Of a DNA stretch of 64,000 nt, positions 54,164 to 63,876 are shown in pieces. The first letter of the stretch is position 1. Each line of letters starts with the position of its first letter. The position numbers were made by a program, and so were the translations under genes. The stretch comes from Beijerinckiaceae bacterium. GTDB lineage: Bacteria; Pseudomonadota; Alphaproteobacteria; Rhizobiales; Beijerinckiaceae. The notes below the pieces were generated by a model. It was not told where the DNA came from. It did not search any database and was given only the letters and a program-made list of their open reading frames with translations. The DNA is taken from NCBI GenBank assembly GCA_947474545.1, contig CANJJI010000001.1, positions 1-64,000 of the forward strand, in the 5' to 3' direction.

Positions 54164-55147
54164 TTAGCCCTGTTTCTCGATATTGGCGATTTTGACATAA
54201 TCGCCCCACGCATTGATTTCACGCCGAAAATAGGCCTGTGCATCTGCAGGACTGGAAACCCAGGGGTCACTTGCAAAACTGTTGAGAAACTTTTTACCCT
54301 CATCGCTTGCAACGATTTCGCTGAGCCACGCGCCAAGCTGATCGACAATGGTTTTCGGCGTAGCGCTTGGCACAAAACCGGCCCACCAGCTTGTGACTGA
54401 AATAGGAAAACCCGATTCCACGAAAGTCGGATAGTCGGGCGCCGCCTGCAACCGCTCCTCGGTACTCACGGCGAGAATACGCATACGTCCCGCTTTGACT
54501 TGCGAAACGGCGAGCACATTATCGGCAATTGCATAATCGAGATTGCCACTCGACAGATCGTTCAGATATTGGGCGGCAGTCTTGTATTGTACTTCAACAG
54601 CCTGAAGATTGGCCTTCTCTTTGAAAAGGGCGCCAACAACACGCGCAGACGGATTTGCCAGCGCATAGCTTGCCTTCTCGCCTTTTATCTTTATCGCTGC
54701 AACCAGTTCGGCAAGTGATTTCCAGGGCGACTCCTCAGCGACCATGATCATGTTGGGTTGTTTGTTGATGGTGCCTATAACCTGAAGATCATTGCCAACA
54801 TCCACGGTTGGGACCTTCATGACGTGTTGGTTGGCTGCAAGCGCGCTTCCACCGGTGATATAAACGACATGCCCATCAGGCTTAGAGCGGGCAACATACT
54901 CTGTGGCGATGTTTCCGAGCGCTCCGACACGATTTTGGACAACCACGTTTCGCTTGCACAAGACGCGCATTTTTTCAGCGAAAAAACGAACATAAGTGTC
55001 GGCGCCGCTGCCAGCCGCAAAGCCGCAAACAAACTGGATATCCTGAGACGGAAAGGCCTGCGCGTGCACGGTGCGTGCTCCAGCCAGATACATACCTGCA
55101 ATGGCGGCTGAACCAATTCCAAACTGGCGGCGATTGATAGCGTACAT
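54164..55147 (-). CDS. Bug-family (TctC-like) receptor with possible Tat signal
   Basis: The 327-residue protein starts MYAINRRQFGIGSAAIAG, a twin-arginine-like signal, rather than the Sec signals of the tandem pair at 15-17 kb. FVCGFAAGSGADTYVRFFAEKM and VVVQNRVGALGNIATEYVA follow the Bug pattern but differ from the other two, so it is a distant paralogue. No TctA/B genes are adjacent. The ATG at 55147 has GGAG seven bases upstream; 13 ORF-track codons are dropped. Confidence 0.85.
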   Translation of the reverse strand: MYAINRRQFGIGSAAIAGMYLAGARTVHAQAFPSQDIQFVCGFAAGSGADTYVRFFAEKMRVLCKRNVVVQNRVGALGNIATEYVARSKPDGHVVYITGGSALAANQHVMKVPTVDVGNDLQVIGTINKQPNMIMVAEESPWKSLAELVAAIKIKGEKASYALANPSARVVGALFKEKANLQAVEVQYKTAAQYLNDLSSGNLDYAIADNVLAVSQVKAGRMRILAVSTEERLQAAPDYPTFVESGFPISVTSWWAGFVPSATPKTIVDQLGAWLSEIVASDEGKKFLNSFASDPWVSSPADAQAYFRREINAWGDYVKIANIEKQG

Positions 55148-55275
55148 GTGAAGCTCCACAGAATCAGGCGACCGGAATCCAACCACAATGTCTTATGATC
55201 TGGAGGAAGCTACACTCAGCGGCAAGTAGATCCAATTGCGGCAATTCAGGCAAGCAATACGGCGAACTCTACGTT

Positions 55276-56289
55276 TTACGCACCCAAGCCGTGCGGCTTT
55301 TCAAACTGCCCCGTTTTTCGAAACCGATAGAGATAGGTTGGGACGATGGTTTCGATCGATTCCGGAGTTATTCCCAAACCAAGCAGGGTTCGGCCGTCGG
55401 CGTCAGCCGCATCGGAAACAATATTGTCGGACAGAAGAAGAGTAACCTGATCACGTGTCAGCGTTAACCATTCGGGCCAAATACCCAGACTTAGCTTGTG
55501 CGCCAATTCCAGAGCGAACGCCTGGATATTGGCGACCGGTAGCGGAATGGGGACGAAAAGCCTTCTTCTGCCGGTGATGGAGCTAACGAAACGCATGAGC
55601 TCTTCGAAGGTTTTTACCTCAGGACCGCCCAGTTCGTAAATTTTGCCCTTGGAGGCGGCGTTATCGCAAAAGCCCGCCAAAGCGCGGGCGACGTCGCCTA
55701 CATAAACCGGCTGGAATTTGGTTTGCCCGCCGCCAAATAACGGAATGAAAGGAGATATCCGCGCTATAGCGGCAAAAGAGTTAAAAAAATCATCTTCGGG
55801 CCCGAAGATCAGCGAGGGTCTCACAATTGTAGCATCAGCAAAACCATCAAGGATGCCTGCTTCACCCTGGGCTTTGCTCCTTGCGTAGGCGGAGCTGGCG
55901 TTTGCATCAGCGCCGATGGCAGAAACATGGAGCACGGTTTTAACCCCAGAATCCCGGGCTGCACGTCCGATTGTTCGGGCTCCGAAGGCATGGACAGACT
56001 CAAAACTCTGCCGTCCTTTTGGCATCCTGACGCCCACAAGGTTTACTACAGCATCCGCGCCTTTTACTGCCGCCAGAACCGACGCAGGATATCGCACATT
56101 TGCCTGGGTGGCTGAAATCTGGCCGACACGTCCCAAAGGCTGAAGATGATAGGCCAGATCGGGGCGGCGGCAGGCAACGCGAACCCGCCATCCCATCTGT
56201 GCAAAGACCCGGACTGTGTGACGGCCAACGAAACCGCTGCCACCGAAAACAGTGACAAGACGGGCCGGATTTGGCGTGATCGAAGACAT
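55276..56289 (-). CDS. NDUFA9-like NAD(P)-binding protein
   Basis: A 337-residue extended/atypical short-chain dehydrogenase-like protein. The N-terminal VTVFGGSGFVGRHTVRVFAQ binds the dinucleotide, and VLHVSAIGADANASSAYARSK retains YxxxK-like residues. Alphaproteobacterial homologues resemble the complex I assembly/accessory subunit NDUFA9, but other NAD-dependent epimerase-like roles are possible. It stands upstream of the Bug receptor on the same strand. Confidence 0.85.
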   Translation of the reverse strand: MSSITPNPARLVTVFGGSGFVGRHTVRVFAQMGWRVRVACRRPDLAYHLQPLGRVGQISATQANVRYPASVLAAVKGADAVVNLVGVRMPKGRQSFESVHAFGARTIGRAARDSGVKTVLHVSAIGADANASSAYARSKAQGEAGILDGFADATIVRPSLIFGPEDDFFNSFAAIARISPFIPLFGGGQTKFQPVYVGDVARALAGFCDNAASKGKIYELGGPEVKTFEELMRFVSSITGRRRLFVPIPLPVANIQAFALELAHKLSLGIWPEWLTLTRDQVTLLLSDNIVSDAADADGRTLLGLGITPESIETIVPTYLYRFRKTGQFEKPHGLGA

Positions 56290-56513
56290 GGTAAATTCCC
56301 GGCGTGATATCTCTGCGTATGCTGTCCTCTAATAGACTCCGGGAAGGCTGTACAGACTTGTGGCGAGGTCAAATTGTCTTCCTGAGAGTTGAATGCAGGT
56401 CCGCGAATCCGTTTCGGCGCCTATCGTAAAATTTTACCGATTCACTGCCCAAAAGACGATCCGTTGAGTTTCATTTGACAAGCACAGCCTAGCGCCCGTA
56501 TGAGACCCGCCGT

Positions 56514-56600
<87 letters not shown>

Positions 56601-56721
56601 TTTGCCTTTTCCCCGATTTTCTTACGGCGGAATGGTTGGTTGTTCTCAATATAGTAGAGTGAAACTCGCCCAGGCTTGTCATCGGTGCAACCTGGCGGCC
56701 CCCCGGGAGTTGAAACCTGTA

Positions 56722-57336
56722 ATGCCTATTCACGTCCACAAGCGCGACTTGCCGGAAGGTCTGGAATTTCAGGATTCTGTAGCGATTGATACAGAGACGC
56801 TCGGTCTTAATCCCCACCGGGACCGTCTGTGTGTCGTTCAATTGTCATCCGGCGACGGATCGGCCCATGTGGTGCAGATCGCACAGGGCCAGCCAGCGGC
56901 CCCTAATCTTGCCCGGTTGCTGGTAAATCCCAGCATTACCAAAATCTTTCATTTCGGACGATTTGACGTGGCTATGATGGCGAAAGCCTTCAACGTTATG
57001 ACGGCGCCGGTTTATTGTACCAAGATCGCCTCAAAGCTGGCGCGCACCTATACCGACCGCCACGGTTTGAAAGACCTTACCCGGGAATTGCTAGGCATCG
57101 ACATGTCCAAGCAGCAGCAATCCTCCGATTGGGGAGCCGACACCTTATCCGATGCGCAATTGGCCTATGCCGCCTCGGACGTTTTACACCTGCACGCCCT
57201 GCGCAAAGCTCTCGATGCTATATTGATTCGGGAAGGGCGCATGGATGTGGCCAAGGCCTGTTTCGAGTTCCTGCCTGTTCGGGCGCGCCTGGACTTGATG
57301 GGCTGGCCTGAAAACGACATATTTGCGCACGAATGA
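56722..57336 (+). CDS. rnd: Ribonuclease D (exonuclease domain only)
   Basis: A short DEDDy 3'-5' exoribonuclease of 204 aa: VAIDTETLGLNPHRDRL, IFHFGRFDVAMM and LAYAASDVLHLHAL. HRDC domains of the long enterobacterial form are absent, as is usual in alphaproteobacteria. The conserved start MPIHVHKRDLPEGL sets ATG 56722; the ORF-track start lies 40 codons upstream, next to tRNA-Leu. It begins the rnd-lptC-lptA-lptB-rpoN string. Confidence 0.92.
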   Translation: MPIHVHKRDLPEGLEFQDSVAIDTETLGLNPHRDRLCVVQLSSGDGSAHVVQIAQGQPAAPNLARLLVNPSITKIFHFGRFDVAMMAKAFNVMTAPVYCTKIASKLARTYTDRHGLKDLTRELLGIDMSKQQQSSDWGADTLSDAQLAYAASDVLHLHALRKALDAILIREGRMDVAKACFEFLPVRARLDLMGWPENDIFAHE

Positions 57337-57437
57337 TGAATTTGTAACAATCTGGTCTAGTATTGAGGACTGGAATTCTGCCGTACTGAACATCGGCCGG
57401 TAGCGCCCCAGAACCCGGATCTCCAATTTCGTCACAC

Positions 57438-58139
57438 ATGGCCCAAAATCTGTCGATTGATGCCGCTGATGAGCGCCGGCAGGTCCAACGGAACCGGTCA
57501 GGAGCCATTGCCGCAGCGCGCAGGCACACACAACATGTACGCTATTTCAAGCTTGGGATAATAATCGGGTCTGCTGCGGGAATTGGACTGTTGTTTGCGG
57601 TTACGTTTTTCGATCCTTTTTCAAATGTCCCATCAAACGTCTCGATAGCCAGTGCATCGCTCAATGGGACGAAAATCACCATGGAACTGCCCCGCCTGAG
57701 CGGGTTCAGGAAAGATGGGAAGCCCTATCAGGTGCGGGCCCGCTCCGGCGTACAGGACATCAGGACACCGAAAATCATCGAACTAAGTGAAGTGGAAGCG
57801 CGCATCCAAGTCGAGAATGAAAATACAGTCAATGTTATAGCGCCATGGGGCGTTTTCGACAGCGGCGCGGATTCGATGAAAATGTTCACACAGACCAGAG
57901 CTGAAACCATCACCATGAAAAGCACGTCCGGTTACACTGTGATTCTCAGGAGTGCGGATATAAACCTGAAATCCGGCGATCTGGTCTCCCCTGACAAGGT
58001 GATCGTCTTGATGCCGAGCGGGACAATTGCCGCCGATGCCGTGCAGGTAGGTGATGGGGGCAAGATCGTAACTTTTAATGGTAACGTGACATCTCTATTC
58101 AAATCAGCTGATGCCGAATCAACGACAGAGGCAAAGTAA
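57438..58139 (+). CDS. lptC: LPS export protein LptC
   Basis: LptC is the inner-membrane anchor of the periplasmic Lpt bridge. A single N-terminal membrane helix (YFKLGIIIGSAAGIGLLFAV, about residues 36-55) is followed by the beta-jellyroll, seen in the GKPYQVRARSGVQD segment and the repeated LKSGD/IRAESGD-like stretches. The 233-aa length fits alphaproteobacterial members. The lptA start is one base after its stop. Confidence 0.9.
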   Translation: MAQNLSIDAADERRQVQRNRSGAIAAARRHTQHVRYFKLGIIIGSAAGIGLLFAVTFFDPFSNVPSNVSIASASLNGTKITMELPRLSGFRKDGKPYQVRARSGVQDIRTPKIIELSEVEARIQVENENTVNVIAPWGVFDSGADSMKMFTQTRAETITMKSTSGYTVILRSADINLKSGDLVSPDKVIVLMPSGTIAADAVQVGDGGKIVTFNGNVTSLFKSADAESTTEAK

Positions 58140-58140
58140 A

Positions 58141-58779
58141 ATGGGTCTCGCGGCAAAACCTCAATCTGGATGTCTGAAACATTTTGCGCTTGGGCTGATT
58201 TTGGCTCTGGTGGCGGCCAGTGTGGCGCAGCCGTCCCTTGCCCAGCGCAAGAAGGGCAGTTCATCGCCCCTGATTCCCGGCGGCAATTCCAAAGCCCCCA
58301 TAGCCATCGATGCAGAGCGTCTCGAATACCTCGAAAAAGAACAGAAATTTATCTATTCGGGCAACGTGGTCGCCAAGCAGGGCGACGCCACGTTGAAAGC
58401 GCCGACCATGACCGTGTTTCTTGAAAGGGACGGAACAAAGAAACCTGGAACCGCCCCCACAGAAGGCGGCGTGAACGATCAAATCAAACGTATTGAAACG
58501 ACCGGGCCCGTCACCGTCACGTCAAAAGATCAATCCGGGAAGACACAGGTTGGTACGGGCGACAGGGGGCTTTACGACAAGCCGGCCAATAAGGTCTTTC
58601 TGATCGGGCATCCAGTGCTTACGCAGGATCAAAATATTGTCCGCGGCGCACCCGGTCAGACCCTAGAGTATGATTTGAATAGCGGACGTGCAAATTTCAC
58701 TGGTGCTGGCAGGGTATCAACAATCTTCGTGCCAGAAGACGACAAAAAGGGCGGGCGCAAGCCTGCACCAAAGCCTTAG
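58141..58779 (+). CDS. lptA: LPS export periplasmic protein LptA
   Basis: LptA subunits form the bridge that carries LPS across the periplasm. A signal peptide (GLILALVAASVAQPSLAQ) precedes the OstA-like domain: IAIDAERLEYLEKEQKFIYS, GNVVAKQGDATLKA. The ORF-track start is ten codons longer and overlaps lptC; the ATG at 58141 follows the lptC stop by one base with GAGG upstream. The end is rich in Lys and Pro. Confidence 0.9.
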   Translation: MGLAAKPQSGCLKHFALGLILALVAASVAQPSLAQRKKGSSSPLIPGGNSKAPIAIDAERLEYLEKEQKFIYSGNVVAKQGDATLKAPTMTVFLERDGTKKPGTAPTEGGVNDQIKRIETTGPVTVTSKDQSGKTQVGTGDRGLYDKPANKVFLIGHPVLTQDQNIVRGAPGQTLEYDLNSGRANFTGAGRVSTIFVPEDDKKGGRKPAPKP

Positions 58780-58924
58780 CGCGTCCGCTGGCTACAAAAA
58801 CGCTGTCCCGCGTGACAATCGCTCAAAATTCCTGCATTGATCCGCGGCCCCGTTCCCTGTTATTCGCGGCGTGCCAGCGGCGTGGTTCTGGCCTCTCCAA
58901 CAAACTCCACGGTCTGGTGTGGCA

Positions 58925-59716
58925 ATGAGCTGGTTTCGGGGTCTCCGGTCAGGGTCCAGTTCGGAACCCGGCAAAGCTCATGACGCCTCCCGGGAAGGTT
59001 GGCTCTGTGCTTGGAATCTCGGCAAAAGCTATCGCGGCCGTCAGGTCGTCCAAAATGTGAGCCTCGCTGTGCGCAGGGGCGAGGCTGTGGGCCTCTTGGG
59101 GCCAAATGGCGCCGGTAAGACGACTGTTTTTTACATGATCACTGGCCTTGTTCAGCCAGATAAAGGGATGATTGAACTGGACGGCAACGACGTCACCATG
59201 TTGCCCATGTATCAGCGCGCGAGACTGGGTATAGGATATTTGCCGCAAGAAGCCTCCATTTTCCGGGGACTTTCCGTCGAGGACAACATTCGAGCAGTGC
59301 TTGAGGTTGCCATCCCCGAAAAGGACCGCCAGGCTGCTGAACTCGAATCCCTCCTCGAAGAGTTTGATATCAAGCGATTGCGCAAGTCACCGTCAATCGC
59401 GCTGTCTGGTGGTGAGCGCCGCCGTTGCGAAATCGCCCGTGCTTTAGCCGGGCAGCCATCGTTCATGTTGCTCGATGAACCATTTGCAGGCATCGATCCC
59501 ATTGCCGTCGGCGATATACAGGCGCTGGTCCGGCACCTCACCCATCGCGGGATCGGGGTCTTGATCACCGATCACAACGTGCGCGAGACGCTCGGCCTGA
59601 TTGACCGCGCCTACATCATCCATTCTGGACACGTGCTCACTGAGGGTTCACCTGAGGCCATAGTGGCGGACCCAGATGTGCGCCGGTTCTATCTCGGGGA
59701 AGATTTTCGTTTATGA
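58925..59716 (+). CDS. lptB: LPS export ABC transporter ATP-binding protein LptB
   Basis: LptB powers LPS extraction by LptFG. Walker [16 protein letters not shown]-loop YLPQEASIF, signature [15 protein letters not shown], Walker [14 protein letters not shown] and the switch histidine in ITDHNVRET are all present. The ATG at 58925 (263 aa) is used; the ORF-track GTG adds 18 residues. An A/T stem-loop (TATTGAT/ATCAATA, 59725-59750) follows the gene. Confidence 0.95.
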   Translation: MSWFRGLRSGSSSEPGKAHDASREGWLCAWNLGKSYRGRQVVQNVSLAVRRGEAVGLLGPNGAGKTTVFYMITGLVQPDKGMIELDGNDVTMLPMYQRARLGIGYLPQEASIFRGLSVEDNIRAVLEVAIPEKDRQAAELESLLEEFDIKRLRKSPSIALSGGERRRCEIARALAGQPSFMLLDEPFAGIDPIAVGDIQALVRHLTHRGIGVLITDHNVRETLGLIDRAYIIHSGHVLTEGSPEAIVADPDVRRFYLGEDFRL

Positions 59717-59935
59717 GTATAATCTATTGATATTCTTGATATAATCAATAAATTCCAGACAATTGTGGATTTCGTAACCGCGTTGTCTCAGATCATCTTA
59801 ACCGACGCGAATGATAAACGCCTGTGCGGCGCAATTGTTGATCGCCACATTGAGAATTTTGATGTTATAAGCAAGAAACGGGCCGAATGGTTTCGGTCTG
59901 GTTGTTGGAATGTTTCTCGGGTGTAGCTGAAGCGT

Positions 59936-61507
59936 ATGGCAATCTCGACTCGCTTGGTAATGCGTCAGGGGCAATCCCTGGTTATGACGCCGCAACTTTT
60001 GCAGGCGATCAAGCTGCTGCAATTATCTAACCTTGAGTTGATTAACTTTGTTGAACAAGAGCTTGAGCGCAATCCTCTGCTCGAAAGGTCGGACGACGCA
60101 CCTGCGGCTCTGGAAGATCAGCCAATTTCAGAAAAAGCCAGTGAGGACTCCGCTGGCAGCGACGATTTTGATGACCCGGGGGCTGAGGCAAGCGAAGGCG
60201 ATTGGGCCAGCGAGCGGCTTGAAACCAGCCAGGCGTCTATGGAAGAAAACCTCGGCACAGAAGTCGAGAACACGTTTGATTCCGACAAGACAGTGCCTGT
60301 TTCCACATCCCCCGGAGATGATGCACAATATACCGTCTCGGCTGGATCGATGGCCGGGTCCTCAGCAGGGTCGGATGAGTCACCAAATCTTGAAGCCTAC
60401 GTAGCGGCGCAGGTTTCCCTTGCAGATCACCTAGTGGCGCAATTGGCGCTAGCCATTCGCGATCCCGTTGAACGCATGATTGGCGAGATGCTGATCGATT
60501 CCATTGATGACGCCGGGTATATGCGCGAAAACATCCAGGAAATGGCTGGCCGGTTGGGTGTAGCGCCTGTGCGTGTGGAAAAAGTTCTCTCCGTCATCCA
60601 GACGTTTGATCCCGCTGGCGTGGGCGCCCGGAATCTGGCGGACTGCCTTTCCATCCAGTTGCGCGATGCCGACCGTTTCGATCCAGCTATGCAAGCGCTT
60701 GTTGCTAATCTTCCGCTGCTCGCCAAACGCGACTTCGTACAGTTGCGCCGCATTTGCGGGGTCGATCAGGAAGATCTGAATGACATGCTGGCGGAAATTC
60801 GGCGTCTGGATCCCAAGCCAGGCAGGGCCTTCAGCAACGCTGATGTTCAGCCTGTTGTCCCGGATGTCTTGATCCGGCCAGCTTCGGATGGGTCATGGCT
60901 CGTCGAATTGAATGCCGAATGTCTGCCGCGTGTCCTGGTTAATCAGACCTATGCCGCCCGCGTATCGCGAACGGCCTCAAGTGCTGCGGACAAGTCCTAT
61001 GTGGCCGAATGTTTGCAAAACGCCAATTGGCTAACGCGCAGTCTTGAACAGCGCGCACGTACGATTCTCAAAGTCGCCACTGAGATTGTGAAACAGCAGG
61101 ATGGTTTTTTTGCGAACGGGCTTGAGCATCTAAGACCGCTGAATCTCAAAACCGTCGCAGATGCCATCGGCATGCATGAATCCACCATATCCCGGGTGAC
61201 CTCGAACAAATACCTGTCGTGTCACCGCGGTCTGTTTGAATTCAAATTTTTCTTTACCGCTTCCATACCCGCCCAAAGTGGAGGCGAAGCTCATTCTTCC
61301 GAAGCGGTCCGGTTTCGGATCAAACAGATGATCGATCAAGAGAGCCACGCAGACGTACTCTCGGACGATGCCATCGTACTGCGGCTGAAGGAATCCAATA
61401 TCAACATTGCCCGCAGAACCGTGGCAAAGTATCGAGAAAGCATGAAAATCGCCTCCTCTGTGGAACGCCGGCGTGAAAAAGTCGCTAATATGCAAGCTGC
61501 GCAATAA
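59936..61507 (+). CDS. rpoN: RNA polymerase sigma-54 factor RpoN
   Basis: Recognises -24/-12 promoters and depends on enhancer-binding proteins. Region I (RLVMRQGQSLVMTPQLLQAI) is at the N-terminus, an acidic region II follows, and the C-terminal helix-turn-helix and RpoN box (ARRTVAKYRE near the end) are intact. The length is 523 aa. It follows lptB, the conserved place, after a 219-base gap with no other gene. The glnK promoter candidate is one possible target in this window. Confidence 0.97.
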   Translation: MAISTRLVMRQGQSLVMTPQLLQAIKLLQLSNLELINFVEQELERNPLLERSDDAPAALEDQPISEKASEDSAGSDDFDDPGAEASEGDWASERLETSQASMEENLGTEVENTFDSDKTVPVSTSPGDDAQYTVSAGSMAGSSAGSDESPNLEAYVAAQVSLADHLVAQLALAIRDPVERMIGEMLIDSIDDAGYMRENIQEMAGRLGVAPVRVEKVLSVIQTFDPAGVGARNLADCLSIQLRDADRFDPAMQALVANLPLLAKRDFVQLRRICGVDQEDLNDMLAEIRRLDPKPGRAFSNADVQPVVPDVLIRPASDGSWLVELNAECLPRVLVNQTYAARVSRTASSAADKSYVAECLQNANWLTRSLEQRARTILKVATEIVKQQDGFFANGLEHLRPLNLKTVADAIGMHESTISRVTSNKYLSCHRGLFEFKFFFTASIPAQSGGEAHSSEAVRFRIKQMIDQESHADVLSDDAIVLRLKESNINIARRTVAKYRESMKIASSVERRREKVANMQAAQ

Positions 61508-61688
61508 AGTTATGGCAATTAACAATATAGAAATCAATGAGATAATATGACTTTATAAAGCTGTGGTTTCAATCTTGAACTTGCTCGAATGCACTATAAA
61601 CACAGCACAAAATTCGCTAAACACTGGTAACGTGTCGCAGAAGTATGGCTGGGAAAAAAACCAGGGCTTGGCTTGACTGGATAGACAG

Positions 61689-62153
61689 ATGACCATTCGC
61701 GTAACTGGCAAACATTTTGATCTCGGGGAGGCAATGCGGACCCATATTCTCGAGAAGATTGATGCTGCGATCGGAAAGTATTTTGACGGCCAGGTCAGCG
61801 GGCATGTTGTCGTGGACCATGAAGGCTCGGGATATAGGAGCGACTGCACCTTGCATTTGTCGTCGGGCATTACTTTACATGCTGAAGGCAGGGCGCACGA
61901 ACCTTACGCGAGTTTCGATCAGGCGTCGGAGCGTCTCGAGAAACGTCTTCGCCGGTACAAGCGCAGGCTTAAAGAACATCACGGCAGTCACAACCATGCT
62001 CCCGCACAGTCTGATGACACAATGGCCAATTATGTTCTGGAAGCGCCGAACCAGGATGCTGAAGAAACACATGATTTCAACGCGGTCATCGTCGCTGAGC
62101 AATATTCATCTCTCAAGACAATGGCCGTTGCGACGGCAACATCGGTTGGGTAG
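61689..62153 (+). CDS. hpf: Ribosome hibernation promoting factor with damaged C-terminus
   Basis: The N-terminal S30AE domain is complete (MTIRVTGKHFDLGEAMRTHI, DCTLHLSSGITLHAEG, RLRRYKRRLKEHHG). Long HPFs of alphaproteobacteria continue for a C-terminal dimerising domain that ends in an RRPDGxIGWIDP-like sequence. Here the frame stops after FNAVIVAEQYSSLKTM plus eight residues (154 aa in all), and the conserved end is found in another frame immediately downstream. Loss of about 30 codons with a frame change is inferred. The protein may still bind the ribosome but would probably not pair 70S particles into 100S dimers. Confidence 0.88.
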   Translation: MTIRVTGKHFDLGEAMRTHILEKIDAAIGKYFDGQVSGHVVVDHEGSGYRSDCTLHLSSGITLHAEGRAHEPYASFDQASERLEKRLRRYKRRLKEHHGSHNHAPAQSDDTMANYVLEAPNQDAEETHDFNAVIVAEQYSSLKTMAVATATSVG

Positions 62154-62197
62154 ATCCTGGCAACGAATCTCAGAAAGCAGTGGGAGCACGGCCTTAA
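62132..62197 (+). pseudogene. Out-of-frame remnant of the HPF C-terminal end
   Basis: Reading from 62132 gives DGNIGWVDPGNESQKAVGAR, matching the conserved last residues of long-form HPF, in a frame shifted from the hpf gene, overlapping its final 22 bases. It is evidence of an internal deletion in hpf. Confidence 0.7.
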
Positions 62198-62257
62198 GCC
62201 AATTTCGCAATTGCGATTGATCACGAATCTTACAATACACCGCGATCGGACGGACGG

Positions 62258-62734
62258 ATGAGCCAGATGATGCATCTTCGAGACTTTATAGCCCTGAATG
62301 CCATTATGCCCTCGGTGAAGGTGTCAAATAAAAAGCAGCTTTTTCAGGAGTTCAGTACGCGTGCGGCCTTGATTTCGGGTATTGGCGAGCGCGATATTTT
62401 CGACGCTCTTTGGCAACGCGAAAAATTGGGCTCAACTGGTGTAGGTAATGGAATAGCCATTCCTCATGGAAAACTTGCGAAAGCGGGCCGCATGTTTGGA
62501 TTGTTTACGCGGCTCGAAAACCCTGTCGATTTCGACGCCATGGATGGCATCCCAGTTGATCTTGCCTGCGTTCTGATCGCGCCGGAATCAGCAGGCGCGG
62601 ATCATTTGAAAGCCCTGGCGCACGTTGCCCGCACGTTGCGCGATGCGTCGTTTGTTGCTCTTCTGCGCGCTACTCGTGATGAAGTAGGTCTGTTTTCACT
62701 GCTGACAGGCGAGCCGGCATCTTATGCAGCTTAG
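62258..62734 (+). CDS. ptsN: PTS IIA-like nitrogen regulatory protein PtsN
   Basis: The 158-aa EIIA-Ntr protein has the phosphorylated histidine in GVGNGIAIPHGKL (His70), followed by VDLACVLIAPESAGADHLKALAHVARTL. It links the nitrogen phosphotransferase chain to regulation and sits in the usual rpoN-hpf-ptsN order. No HPr or EI gene is visible. It converges on glk with an eight-base gap. Confidence 0.95.
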   Translation: MSQMMHLRDFIALNAIMPSVKVSNKKQLFQEFSTRAALISGIGERDIFDALWQREKLGSTGVGNGIAIPHGKLAKAGRMFGLFTRLENPVDFDAMDGIPVDLACVLIAPESAGADHLKALAHVARTLRDASFVALLRATRDEVGLFSLLTGEPASYAA

Positions 62735-62742
62735 TTGTTCGT

Positions 62743-63747
62743 TTAAATCCAGCACCGTTTGCTGAAATCCAGATAGTAGAATTCAGGTTTTTCAGCGAGT
62801 GCACGCATGCCTTCCAATACCACTCCATCTTTTACGATCAGGTGCGTTTGAATTCTTTCCAGTAGATGTGTCATTGGCGCTTTGATGGTGAAAGCCGAAC
62901 GGAATTCACTATGCTCAAGAAACCCGGTTAATCTGGGCAATAGGCCACCGGCGAGCGTGACACCGCCTCCAGCAGAAAAAGCCAGCGCCATATCGCCGGC
63001 AAACCTTGCTGTCAGTTTCCAGAAGTGCCGGATGGCAGCGGCTTGAGCCCCGTGACTATCGGCTAGAGCAAGTCTGGTAAGGTCTTCTGGCATAAGCAGA
63101 TCAGATGAAATTGATGCGCCATGAACGATTTGCCGAGCCTTGTAAAGGCGAACAAGACCTGGCCCCGAGATCAACGTTTCGGCAGTAATTCGCCCTAGAG
63201 TCTTCTCTACCAGCGCAAAAATTTCCGCTTCTTCAGGATCTGCCGGGGCGAATTCTGTGTGGCCGCCTTCGCTCGGTAAAACAAGATAATGTTCATTCGT
63301 CTCAACCAGAGCCGCCAGCCCAAGCCCGGTTCCTGGTCCCAGAACCAGCCGGGTTTGTCCGCCTTTTCGTGCGCCACCCGCTGAACCGATCGACAGAAGC
63401 GAATCTGCGTCCAGGGTTGGAAGGGCAAGCGCGAGTGCTTCAAAATCGTTGAGCAGCAAACCCTGCTTGAGACTGAGCAAGTTCGCAATCTCGGGGCCGT
63501 TGATGTGCCAATTAGCGTTTGTAAGACGGACCTGTCTGTCCGCGACAGGCCCGGCCGCACAAACAATCAGAGACGCGGGCGATATGCCCGTGCCGGCCAA
63601 AGCACCGGTGCAAGCCGAAGCAAGGCCAGGGTGGTGTACTGTAATGGCCGGCGGCAATTGTGTAAGGGGTGCATCGGCGGCATTTGTATAGGCAAAGCGC
63701 GCATTAGTGCCGCCGATATCGCAAACTAGGATAGGGTAAGGAAACAT
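62743..63747 (-). CDS. glk: Glucokinase
   Basis: Phosphorylates glucose with ATP. The 334-aa enzyme starts MFPYPILVCDIGGTNARFA, containing the phosphate-1 loop, and continues with LLNDFEALALALP, LGPGTGLGLAAL, LPSEGGHTEFAP and GGVTLAGGLLPRL. The ATG at 63747 has AAGGA seven bases upstream; 47 ORF-track codons are dropped. It is divergent from the fumarase gene. Confidence 0.93.
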   Translation of the reverse strand: MFPYPILVCDIGGTNARFAYTNAADAPLTQLPPAITVHHPGLASACTGALAGTGISPASLIVCAAGPVADRQVRLTNANWHINGPEIANLLSLKQGLLLNDFEALALALPTLDADSLLSIGSAGGARKGGQTRLVLGPGTGLGLAALVETNEHYLVLPSEGGHTEFAPADPEEAEIFALVEKTLGRITAETLISGPGLVRLYKARQIVHGASISSDLLMPEDLTRLALADSHGAQAAAIRHFWKLTARFAGDMALAFSAGGGVTLAGGLLPRLTGFLEHSEFRSAFTIKAPMTHLLERIQTHLIVKDGVVLEGMRALAEKPEFYYLDFSKRCWI

Positions 63748-63876
63748 CGAATTATCCTTCACGTAACGGCCTTTCAACTGGACGTAGCGGGTTTGAATCA
63801 AATTCCCGGCACACACTTGGAAAGAACCTGCCAAGGGAATAAAAGCGCGGCAGTCTGCAACCGGGAGTTTTTCCTC

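Noticed and set aside
59725-59750. A/T stem-loop after lptB as a terminator
   Set aside because: All-A/T-weak stem, 12-base loop and no T-run; not enough to call a terminator.
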